Below are positions 1-5,100 of a DNA stretch of 6,493 nt, piece by piece (position 1 is the stretch's first letter; every line of letters starts with the position of its first letter). The position numbers and the translations under genes are program-made. This DNA is from Caldifarciminota bacterium (GTDB lineage: Bacteria; Hydrothermota; Hydrothermia; B15-G9; WFZT01). The notes below the pieces were generated by a model. The model saw only the letters and a list, made by a program, of their open reading frames with translations, was not told the DNA's origin and did no database searches. The stretch is from contig JALXCE010000150.1 in assembly GCA_026991055.1 (NCBI GenBank), positions 1 to 6,493 of the forward strand, read 5' to 3'.

Positions 1-1021
1 TCTCAGATACCGGAATCACCACTATCTCTTTACCCACCAGTTTTGAGGCAAGAATCACATTCTGGGCCTCTTTACCCTTTGCCTCAGGGACCTTATCTTC
101 CTCCACCACGAAATAGATTTTGTCGTCGTCTTCATAGATAACGAGAGGCTTTGCCGGTGACATGGCAAGAGCCGTAAATCTGATAGGATCAGGGTCCCAT
201 TTGATGACGTCTATCTTCTCGTTGGATAATTCTTTGACAATGGGTTGGATTCGGGTTCCACGAATTCCAATACAGGCGCCGATGGGATCAACCTTCGGGT
301 CTTTGGAGCGCACTGCCACTTTTGACCTTTTACCAGGTATCCTTGCCACTGCCTTAACTTCAACCGTTCCCTCGCTTACCTCAGGAATCTCAAACTCAAG
401 CAGTCCTCTCAAGAAATCGGGATGTGTTCTCGATAAAATCACCTGTGGCCGTCTCCTCTGGTCTTCCACGCGGAGCACGAGTGCCTTGATTGTGCCTCCC
501 TGCTTGTATTTTTCACCGGGAATCTGCTCCTCAGGTGGAAGGATAGCCTCTGCCTTACCAAGACTGATGTAAACACCGGTCTTGTCCACCTTCTGAATGG
601 TTCCGGAAATAATTTCTCCAACCTTCTCCTGGAAATCCCTGTAGATATGCTGCTTTTCCGCCTCTCTAATCTTCTGAAGAAACACATTTTGAATCTTGTA
701 AACTACACTCCTGCCGAAATCTGTAAATGGGACAGGGACTCTTACAAAGTCATCAACCTTCACATCAGGGTCAATCTTTTTCGCCTCTTCGATAGAAATC
801 TCGCGGTCCGGGTCACTAACGTTTTCCACAACCTTCTTATTCACCCAGACAGTAACATCTCCCTTTTTGGGGTCAATCTCCACATTAACATCGTAGTCCA
901 TACCTTTGGATTTTCTGATTGCCAGTGCAATGGCATCTCTCAGGGCACCAATAACAAAATCCCTGTCCAGCTTTCTCTGCCTTGTAATTTGATTAATTAA
1001 TTCAACAATTTCGCCATTCAT
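1..1021 (-). CDS. nusA: Transcription termination/antitermination factor NusA, 3' end outside the window
   Basis: NusA binds RNA polymerase and nascent RNA and modulates pausing, intrinsic termination and antitermination. The 340 visible residues give, in order, the RNAP-binding N-terminal domain (about 1-128, ending in the typical QKIREAE stretch), the S1 domain (about 132-200), KH1 (about 205-285) and the start of KH2 (from about 295). KH1 is well conserved: the region around residues 245-272 reads DPIGACIGIRGTRIQ followed by KEL and EKIDVI, with an intact G252-I-R-G255 loop. KH2 is unusual because the expected GxxG loop reads G316-K-E-A319, followed by a normal QNV and LASKL. The ATG at 1021 is chosen because GAGGTG lies 5 nt upstream; it starts 2 bp after the rimP stop, so translation is probably coupled. 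The reading frame is open to the left edge, and the remainder of KH2 and any C-terminal repeats are not visible. The identification is secure. Confidence 0.96.
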   Translation of the reverse strand, partial: MNGEIVELINQITRQRKLDRDFVIGALRDAIALAIRKSKGMDYDVNVEIDPKKGDVTVWVNKKVVENVSDPDREISIEEAKKIDPDVKVDDFVRVPVPFTDFGRSVVYKIQNVFLQKIREAEKQHIYRDFQEKVGEIISGTIQKVDKTGVYISLGKAEAILPPEEQIPGEKYKQGGTIKALVLRVEDQRRRPQVILSRTHPDFLRGLLEFEIPEVSEGTVEVKAVARIPGKRSKVAVRSKDPKVDPIGACIGIRGTRIQPIVKELSNEKIDVIKWDPDPIRFTALAMSPAKPLVIYEDDDKIYFVVEEDKVPEAKGKEAQNVILASKLVGKEIVVIPVSE

Positions 1022-1023
1022 CC

Positions 1024-1464
1024 TTACACCTCATCAAGTTGAATTTTTAAAATTTTGTCTTTCTCAATCTCAATATCGTCAATTATTATCCTGTCTTCCA
1101 GGTTATCAATCAGCCGTCCTTTAAGCTCCCCCTCAAGTGTTACGACCCTTACTTTCTTGCCGATTGCCCAGTTTATTTCCCTGTCTTTCTTTAAAACCCT
1201 GTCAAGACCTGGAGATGATACTTCCAAAATATAAGGGCCGGAGATAAAATCCTCAACATCCAGAACGAGAGAAAGTTCCTCCGAAACACTTGCACATTCG
1301 TTTACACTGATCCCGCCCTCACGGCGGTCTATGAAAACCCTGAGAAGTTGCCTCCGACCGGCGCCTTTAAATTCAACGTCAACAAGTACATACCCTCGCC
1401 GCTCGAGAATAGGCTGCAGAATTTCTTCAACCTTTCTCTCGATTTCTTCATTATCCAGTAGCAT
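1024..1464 (-). CDS. rimP: Ribosome maturation factor RimP
   Basis: RimP binds the free 30S subunit and helps its late assembly. The 146-residue product has the normal family length and two-domain plan. The N-terminal alpha/beta domain (about 1-92) contains LRVFIDRREGGISVNECASV and the signature YILEVSSPGLDRVLKK at 78-93. It is followed by an SH3-like C-terminal domain (about 94-146, beginning IGKKVRVVTLEGELKGRL). The gene overlaps the 3' end of proS by 14 bp and ends 2 bp before nusA, the usual partner of rimP. The exact start is uncertain. AAGGAG ends only 1 nt before the ATG at 1464, which is too close, whereas the in-frame CTG two codons later lies 7 nt from it. The ATG is kept as the conventional choice; the alternative would shorten the protein by only two residues. 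Confidence 0.95.
   Translation of the reverse strand: MLLDNEEIERKVEEILQPILERRGYVLVDVEFKGAGRRQLLRVFIDRREGGISVNECASVSEELSLVLDVEDFISGPYILEVSSPGLDRVLKKDREINWAIGKKVRVVTLEGELKGRLIDNLEDRIIIDDIEIEKDKILKIQLDEV
1027..1032 (-). promoter_or_regulatory. Ribosome-binding site of nusA
   Basis: GAGGTG read on the minus strand lies inside the last codons of rimP, 5 nt before the nusA ATG at 1021. It selects this ATG over another ATG 4 nt further in, which is out of frame. It implies that ribosomes finishing rimP can reinitiate directly on nusA. Confidence 0.7.
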
Positions 1465-3169
1465 TCTCCTTTTTCATCCTCCTTACAAGGTCTGCAACAT
1501 AGGAGATAGAATCTTCAATCCGAAGGTCTTCGCGGGAACCATCCTTCCTTATCTGGAGTTCAACAAGTCCATTCTTAACCTTTCTGTCACCCACAATTAT
1601 TCTGATGGGTATTCCCACAAGGTCAGCATCTTTGAATTTAAATCCTGGACTTGCATCCCTATCGTCCCATATTACATCAATTTTGCTCTCCATCAAGCCT
1701 TTATAAATGCTTTCTGCAACTTCGTGGGTTCGAGGTGAATTTAATTCAATAATTTCCACCTCGTAGGGTGCAATGTTAATGGGTAAAGAAAGGCCATTTT
1801 CATCGCCGTAAAGCTCAGCTGCGGCTGCAAGGATTCTGCCTACACCAATTCCATAACTGCCCATAACGATGGGACGTTCCTTGCCGTCTTTATCCATAAA
1901 ATACGCGTGCAGTGCCTCGGAATACTTAAGACCAAGCTTAAAAATATGCCCAATTTCAAGAGCTGTCTTAATTTTAAGCGGGTTTCCACAGCGAGGACAC
2001 AGATCACCGTCTTTCACTACCCTGAAATCCCCAAACTCTTTGATCTTAACTTCGTTCAGTATGTCCACTCCCACAAGATGGTAATCATCCTCATTTGCCC
2101 CAACTATTGCCCGCTCAAGGGTTTTCACACTCTCATCAGCGTAAATTTCGTCTATATCAAGGCCTACGGGACCAAGGAAACCAACAGATACTCCGAAACG
2201 TTCTTTAACCTCATCTGACGGGGCAAGATGTATATTTGCCCCAAATTTCTGCATAATTTTTGCTTCATTAATTTCGTAATCACCCCGAATCAGGATAGCA
2301 ATAAATTTATCATCAACTTTGAAAAGCAAACTTTTGACAAGGTGCTCAGGTGTGACACCGAGGAATTTTGATACCTCTTCAACTGTTTTTACGCCAGGGG
2401 TGTGTACTTTCTCTTTTTTCGTATATTTGGGCTTAACCTTTCCCCCTGGAATCCGGGCTGTCGCCACCTCGGTATTTGCCGAATAGCCACACTTTTCACA
2501 AATTGCAAGGGAATCTTCACCGGCATCGGAGAGAACCATAAATTCCTCTGACTGGGAGCCTCCCATGAGACCCGATGATGCCTGAACTATTGTGAATTTA
2601 AGCCCACAGCGTGTAAAAATGTTTTGATAGGCCTTTCTGTGAAGCTCATAGCTTACATCAAGGCCTTTGAAATCCCTATCAAGGCTGTAGGAATCTTTCA
2701 TGATAAATTCTCTCACACGGAGAAGGCCAAATCTCGGGCGCGGCTCGTCCCTGAACTTTGTCTGAATCTGGTACCATATCTGCGGTAAATCGCGGTAGGA
2801 GCGAATCTCGTTTCTCGCAAGGTCGGCGATTATCTCTTCGTGCGTGGGAGCAAGTGCCTGGTCTTTACCCTTTCTGTCTTTGAGTCTCAGCATTTCACTA
2901 CCAAAATCAATCCACCTACCGGACTGTTTCCATAGTTCAGCGGATGTTAGAGCCGGTAAAAGGAGCTCCTGTGCGCCAATGGCGTTCATCTCTTCCCTGA
3001 TGATCTGCATGATTTTGAGCATGGATCGCCATCCGAGTGGCAGGAAGTTGTATACACCGCTCTGGTGCTGCCTGATATAACCAGCCTTTACGAGGAAAAT
3101 ATGAGACCTTGCCTCTGCATCTTTCGGTGCCTCTTTTAATGTCGGTATAAACGCTTTTGACCATTTCAT
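1451..3169 (-). CDS. proS: Prolyl-tRNA synthetase, bacterial type with INS editing domain
   Basis: This cytoplasmic class II synthetase attaches proline to tRNA-Pro and hydrolyses misacylated Ala-tRNA-Pro. The 572 residues match the usual bacterial form. Motif 1 lies around 30-62 (GYIRQ, GVYNFLPLGWR). Motif 2 lies around 137-162, with TKFRDEPRPRFGLLRVREF and then MKDSYS. Motif 3 lies around 436-450 (MGSYGIGVGRILAAA, with R445). The insertion (about 225-395) is the YbaK-like editing domain and keeps a lysine at 279 in HLVKSLLFK, corresponding to the known editing lysine of E. coli ProRS. The C-terminal anticodon-binding domain follows from about 464 (INIAPYEVEIIEL). Two CxxC pairs, C224/C227 and C391/C394, flank the editing insert. 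The ATG at 3169 gives the expected N-terminus (MKWSKAFIPTLKEAP). It has no recognisable Shine-Dalgarno, and a promoter ends 8 nt upstream. The gene heads the proS-rimP-nusA group. Confidence 0.97.
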   Translation of the reverse strand: MKWSKAFIPTLKEAPKDAEARSHIFLVKAGYIRQHQSGVYNFLPLGWRSMLKIMQIIREEMNAIGAQELLLPALTSAELWKQSGRWIDFGSEMLRLKDRKGKDQALAPTHEEIIADLARNEIRSYRDLPQIWYQIQTKFRDEPRPRFGLLRVREFIMKDSYSLDRDFKGLDVSYELHRKAYQNIFTRCGLKFTIVQASSGLMGGSQSEEFMVLSDAGEDSLAICEKCGYSANTEVATARIPGGKVKPKYTKKEKVHTPGVKTVEEVSKFLGVTPEHLVKSLLFKVDDKFIAILIRGDYEINEAKIMQKFGANIHLAPSDEVKERFGVSVGFLGPVGLDIDEIYADESVKTLERAIVGANEDDYHLVGVDILNEVKIKEFGDFRVVKDGDLCPRCGNPLKIKTALEIGHIFKLGLKYSEALHAYFMDKDGKERPIVMGSYGIGVGRILAAAAELYGDENGLSLPINIAPYEVEIIELNSPRTHEVAESIYKGLMESKIDVIWDDRDASPGFKFKDADLVGIPIRIIVGDRKVKNGLVELQIRKDGSREDLRIEDSISYVADLVRRMKKENATG

Positions 3170-3177
3170 AGCTGTTT

Positions 3178-3206
3178 ATTGTAATGAATCACGCTTAATT
3201 ATTCAA
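3178..3206 (-). promoter_or_regulatory. Sigma70-like promoter of proS-rimP-nusA, possibly leaderless
   Basis: On the minus strand TTGAAT (3206-3201) and TACAAT (3183-3178) are separated by exactly 17 bp. Only 8 nt lie between the -10 box and the proS ATG at 3169, so transcription should begin at or within a few nucleotides of the start codon. This fits the absence of a Shine-Dalgarno before proS. The same -35 hexamer, TTGAAT, recurs in the promoter at 5048-5076. The call is based on pattern only. Confidence 0.5.
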
Positions 3207-3261
3207 TTTTGGTGAACTTGTCAGAAGTGTCCCAAACTTTCTGCGGATTTATCCAGAATTT

Positions 3262-3286
3262 CCCCTCCTTCCAGTGGAAGGAGGGG
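3262..3286. repeat. Perfect 11-bp inverted repeat with 3-nt loop
   Basis: CCCCTCCTTCC (3262-3272) is followed by AGT and then its exact complement GGAAGGAGGGG (3276-3286). Neither strand has a T-tract after the stem, so it is not a classic intrinsic terminator. It resembles the short intergenic palindromes that are dispersed in many bacterial genomes (REP-like or MITE remnants). Only one copy is in this window, so that origin is an inference. Confidence 0.75.
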
Positions 3287-3407
3287 TTACGGGAGAATGG
3301 GGCAAAAATACCCTAAAGAATTTAGAATGTTTAATAAGATTCCTTCACGTGCACTTTGCACATGGGGCACCATTTTTCAATATGTTCATTTGGGAGATTG
3401 TTTGGAA

Positions 3408-3432
3408 AATTCCCAGTTTAATTCCGGGAATT
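3408..3432 (-). terminator. Weak hairpin downstream of the queF operon, possible terminator
   Basis: AATTCCC (3408-3414) can pair with GGGAATT (3426-3432) across an 11-nt loop. The right arm can alternatively pair with AATTCC just before it (3420-3425) almost without a loop. Read on the minus strand the stem is followed by TTCC, so the U-tract is poor. It lies about 55 nt past the last gene of the operon, which is the only reason to consider it a terminator. Confidence 0.2.
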
Positions 3433-3486
3433 CAATGACACAGAGTATTCCAGACAAATTTCCTTCATCCCTTATCAAAAATTGTA

Positions 3487-3762
3487 CTACCTGTGCATGC
3501 GCTCAATCCGGTGGATCTGGCCATTTATGGTCTTAAACACTATGTGATCATGGGTATCCTCAATAAGCCAGCCAAGATATGTCCTGTGCCCATCACAGTC
3601 TCTGAAGCTCACAATATGCGAGGGATTTACACCCAATGAGTCAATATACTGCCTCTTTTCATCCGGAGAGAGTTCATGAATCCTCAAATGGAATACTGTA
3701 CGCTGATTTCCTCCCATAATGGGAGCCTTCCATGCAAATTTTTCCATCGGTCTGATTTCCAT
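3487..3762 (-). CDS. Unrecognised 91-residue protein, third gene of the queF operon
   Basis: I do not recognise this family. The protein is small, soluble-looking and basic at its end, with no signal peptide or membrane segment. It has eight histidines and a single cysteine (C56, in FRDCDGHR). The second half (about 50-87: HIVSFRDCDGHRTYLGWL, then IEDTHDHIVFKTINGQIHRI) alternates hydrophobic and polar residues like a small SH3- or Sm-type beta-barrel. The fold is inference only. The ATG at 3762 is chosen because AAAGGGTG lies 5 nt upstream. A longer frame with a TTG start at 3807 would overlap the transporter gene by 11 bp and has no ribosome-binding site. The gene begins 34 bp after the transporter stop, so it is probably co-transcribed with queF and the transporter. 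A role in queuosine precursor handling is possible but rests on context alone. Confidence 0.75.
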   Translation of the reverse strand: MEIRPMEKFAWKAPIMGGNQRTVFHLRIHELSPDEKRQYIDSLGVNPSHIVSFRDCDGHRTYLGWLIEDTHDHIVFKTINGQIHRIERMHR

Positions 3763-3767
3763 AATAT

Positions 3768-3775
3768 CACCCTTT
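3768..3775 (-). promoter_or_regulatory. Ribosome-binding site deciding the start of the 91-residue protein
   Basis: AAAGGGTG on the minus strand ends 5 nt before the ATG at 3762. It supports that ATG over the upstream in-frame TTG at 3807. Confidence 0.55.
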
Positions 3776-3796
3776 AAGAATTTAGACCAAAGGCCC

Positions 3797-4483
3797 TTAT
3801 TTTTCAACTGGCGTTATAAGTCTTTTATACCACAAAAACCAGGGGGTATCCAGAAAACCTATGATATTCTTACTGACCATTTGACCAATAATGAGCGGTC
3901 CAATCGGCATTGTCCCCCAGAACGCAAGCGTTACAAATATCACTGAATCGAGCGTCAAATCAATAACGTCACTCCCCACACTTCTGAGCCATACAAGAGC
4001 GGTAAACCTTTGCTTGAGTTTGTCAAAAACATAGGCGTCGATATTCTGGCATATTAAAAATGAGATCCAGCTTGCAACGGTGATACGGATACTGAGTGAG
4101 AAAAGAGAATGCCAGGCAGATTCAAATTTAAAGAAAGGAGCAGGAGCAAGTGAATTCATCATTAGAATAAAGGTAATTAACAGCACCTGACTTACAAAGG
4201 CAATACCTATGGCAATCTGTGTCTTCTTTCTCCCATAGACCTCATTGATCATATCAATGGCCTGCGAAATAAAGGGATAAATAAAGATAGCCGAGGGGGC
4301 AAAAAATTTATAAATCTTCAGGTCGAATATCACTATTCTGGAGGCAAAAATCTGCGATGCTGCAAGATAGAGCACGTACATGGCTGTGAGAGCAGCGAAT
4401 CCGAGCTCGGGATATTTGCGCACCACGAGCGCACTGAAATAGGTAACTATGGTGAGAGAAATAACCCAGTAGACCCAGACCAT
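3797..4483 (-). CDS. yhhQ: Queuosine precursor transporter, YhhQ/Vut_1 (DUF165) family
   Basis: This is an inner-membrane protein of the family whose E. coli member YhhQ takes up preQ0 and preQ1. The 228 residues fit the family length. Hydrophobic segments lie around 3-20, 28-48, 58-77, 88-110, 129-147, 172-190 and 193-217. Family marks are visible. FIYPFISQAIDMINEVYGRK occupies about 67-86 and carries the acidic D77 and E81. SWISFLICQNIDAYVFDKL occupies about 138-156. RSVGSDVIDLTLDSVIF occupies about 167-183. The conserved end around KNIIGFLDTPWFLWYKR is also present. The ATG at 4483 follows the queF stop by 3 nt, so translation is likely coupled. Being paired with queF, it probably supplies preQ0 (or a related 7-deazaguanine) for reduction and insertion into tRNA. 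Substrate preference cannot be read from the sequence. Confidence 0.92.
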   Translation of the reverse strand: MVWVYWVISLTIVTYFSALVVRKYPELGFAALTAMYVLYLAASQIFASRIVIFDLKIYKFFAPSAIFIYPFISQAIDMINEVYGRKKTQIAIGIAFVSQVLLITFILMMNSLAPAPFFKFESAWHSLFSLSIRITVASWISFLICQNIDAYVFDKLKQRFTALVWLRSVGSDVIDLTLDSVIFVTLAFWGTMPIGPLIIGQMVSKNIIGFLDTPWFLWYKRLITPVEK

Positions 4484-4486
4484 CGA

Positions 4487-4840
4487 TCACTCAGTTTTCT
4501 CTATTTCTTCTCCCTCTTCGCGTGATACAGTAACTTCAATCCCACCTCTGATATTTACAAAAAGCTCGATTTTCATGTATTTAGGCTGAATGGTGTTTTT
4601 GAGGTCTTCAAATATTCTATTTAGAAGTGCCTCATGCGTGGTTCTCTCATTTCTGAAGCTTACAAAGTAGTATTTCAGGCTTTTTAGCTCAACGACCTTC
4701 TTATCAGGAATGTAAACAATCCTGATTTTATAATAGTCAGGGTTACCCGAAAATGGACAGAGGGCCGTAAGCTCCTCGGTAAAAATCTCAACCTTGTAAT
4801 TTCTGCCTTGATATTCATTATCAATTGCAACAAGTTCCAT
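4487..4840 (-). CDS. queF: NADPH-dependent 7-cyano-7-deazaguanine (preQ0) reductase QueF, unimodular type
   Basis: QueF reduces the nitrile of preQ0 to the amine of preQ1 in queuosine biosynthesis, in the cytoplasm. The catalytic stretch LCPFSGNPD places the nucleophile at C28 and the acid at D35. The family motif ELKSLKYYFVSFRNE (51-65) follows, then T-H-E with H69/E70 of the substrate pocket, and RGGIEVTV near the end. At 117 residues it is the short, single-domain form, with a shorter N-terminus than B. subtilis QueF. An archaeal QueF-like amidinotransferase is the main alternative, but the ELKSLKYY NADPH-site motif and the neighbouring transporter favour the reductase. The ATG at 4840 has a strong GGAGGT ribosome-binding site and a good promoter upstream. 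It is the first gene of the operon. Confidence 0.95.
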   Translation of the reverse strand: MELVAIDNEYQGRNYKVEIFTEELTALCPFSGNPDYYKIRIVYIPDKKVVELKSLKYYFVSFRNERTTHEALLNRIFEDLKNTIQPKYMKIELFVNIRGGIEVTVSREEGEEIEKTE

Positions 4841-4846
4841 GGCTAA

Positions 4847-4851
4847 CCTCC
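4847..4851 (-). promoter_or_regulatory. Ribosome-binding site of queF
   Basis: GGAGG on the minus strand lies 6 nt before the ATG at 4840, a near-ideal Shine-Dalgarno and spacing. It fixes the queF start. Confidence 0.8.
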
Positions 4852-4869
4852 GGGGAAAGAATGGTCTTA

Positions 4870-4898
4870 ACTATAAAATAACTCCCCAGAAATCTCAA
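4870..4898 (-). promoter_or_regulatory. Sigma70-like promoter of the queF operon
   Basis: On the minus strand TTGAGA (4898-4893) and TATAGT (4875-4870) are 17 bp apart, each matching five of six consensus bases. Transcription would start near 4863 and give a 5' leader of only about 20-25 nt. That leaves no room for a preQ1 riboswitch between this promoter and queF. Confidence 0.6.
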
Positions 4899-4920
4899 TT
4901 GATAGATAGGGACACTTATT

Positions 4921-4961
4921 TGTTGGGGGTGCCACGCACGAAGTGCGTGGCACCCCCAACA
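4921..4961. repeat. Perfect 19-bp inverted repeat with a GAA loop
   Basis: The left arm (4921-4939, starting TGTTGGGGGTGCC) and right arm (4943-4961) are exact complements around GAA at 4940-4942. There is no T-run on either side, so it is not a simple intrinsic terminator. It lies upstream of both divergent promoters. The core GTGCCACGCAC/GTGCGTGGCAC resembles REP-type palindromes mobilised by RAYT (Y1-type) transposases. No transposase gene is present here, so that relation is inferred. Confidence 0.85.
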
Positions 4962-5047
4962 TTAACGATAACAATCCCCCGGTTATCCCCTCCATGATAA
5001 ATTGGTAAAGATTTCTGGCCAATTTTCCGAACACATTTTATAAATTG

Positions 5048-5076
5048 TTGAATTCAAATTCGGAAAATTTTATACT
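5048..5076 (+). promoter_or_regulatory. Sigma70-like promoter of the plus-strand secreted-protein gene
   Basis: TTGAAT (5048-5053) and TATACT (5071-5076) are separated by 17 bp, giving a predicted start near 5083 and a leader of about 18 nt. The -35 box lies in the perfect palindrome TTGAATTCAA (5048-5057). Confidence 0.55.
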
Positions 5077-5086
5077 TTGGCAAAGT

Positions 5087-5092
5087 GGGAGG
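5087..5092 (+). promoter_or_regulatory. Ribosome-binding site of the plus-strand gene
   Basis: GGGAGG lies 8 nt before the ATG at 5101. It is the main reason for choosing that start over the in-frame TTG at 5077. Confidence 0.65.
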
Positions 5093-5100
5093 TTCGGAAA

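Larger units (their letters stand above)
3170..3486. other. Non-coding gap between the queuosine operon and proS
   Basis: About 317 bp contain no convincing gene. The stretch holds the proS promoter near its left end, a perfect palindrome at 3262-3286, and a pair of mutually exclusive weaker hairpins around 3408-3432. It should contain the 3' end of the queF operon transcript, but no strong intrinsic terminator with a U-tract is visible on the minus strand. No tRNA or known structured RNA was recognised. Confidence 0.6.

Noticed and set aside
162..572. Plus-strand frames opposite nusA, rimP and proS (for example 162-572, 647-1000, 1331-1738, 1907-2218)
   Set aside because: They lie antisense to conserved domains of securely identified genes and have no family features.
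3198..3224. Alternative proS promoter CTGACA (3224-3219) with AATAAT (3203-3198)
   Set aside because: The spacer is only 15 bp. The overlapping TTGAAT-17-TACAAT pair has ideal spacing.
3297..3536. A 79-codon plus-strand frame with several cysteines in the gap upstream of proS
   Set aside because: GGGAG lies only about 1 nt from its ATG, no promoter is seen, it overlaps the 3' end of the 91-residue gene antisense, and the protein has no recognisable pattern.
4841..4869. Possible preQ1 riboswitch upstream of queF
   Set aside because: The leader between the predicted transcription start and the ATG is about 20-25 nt, too short for a preQ1 aptamer, and no pseudoknot-like pairing was seen.
4921..4961. 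Long palindrome as a CRISPR repeat or intrinsic terminator
   Set aside because: There is one copy only, with no spacers or cas genes, and no T-tract follows the stem on either strand.
4967..4987. Short inverted repeat GATAAC/GTTATC with a 9-nt loop
   Set aside because: A 6-bp stem with a 9-nt loop is expected by chance in AT-rich intergenic sequence and has no further context.
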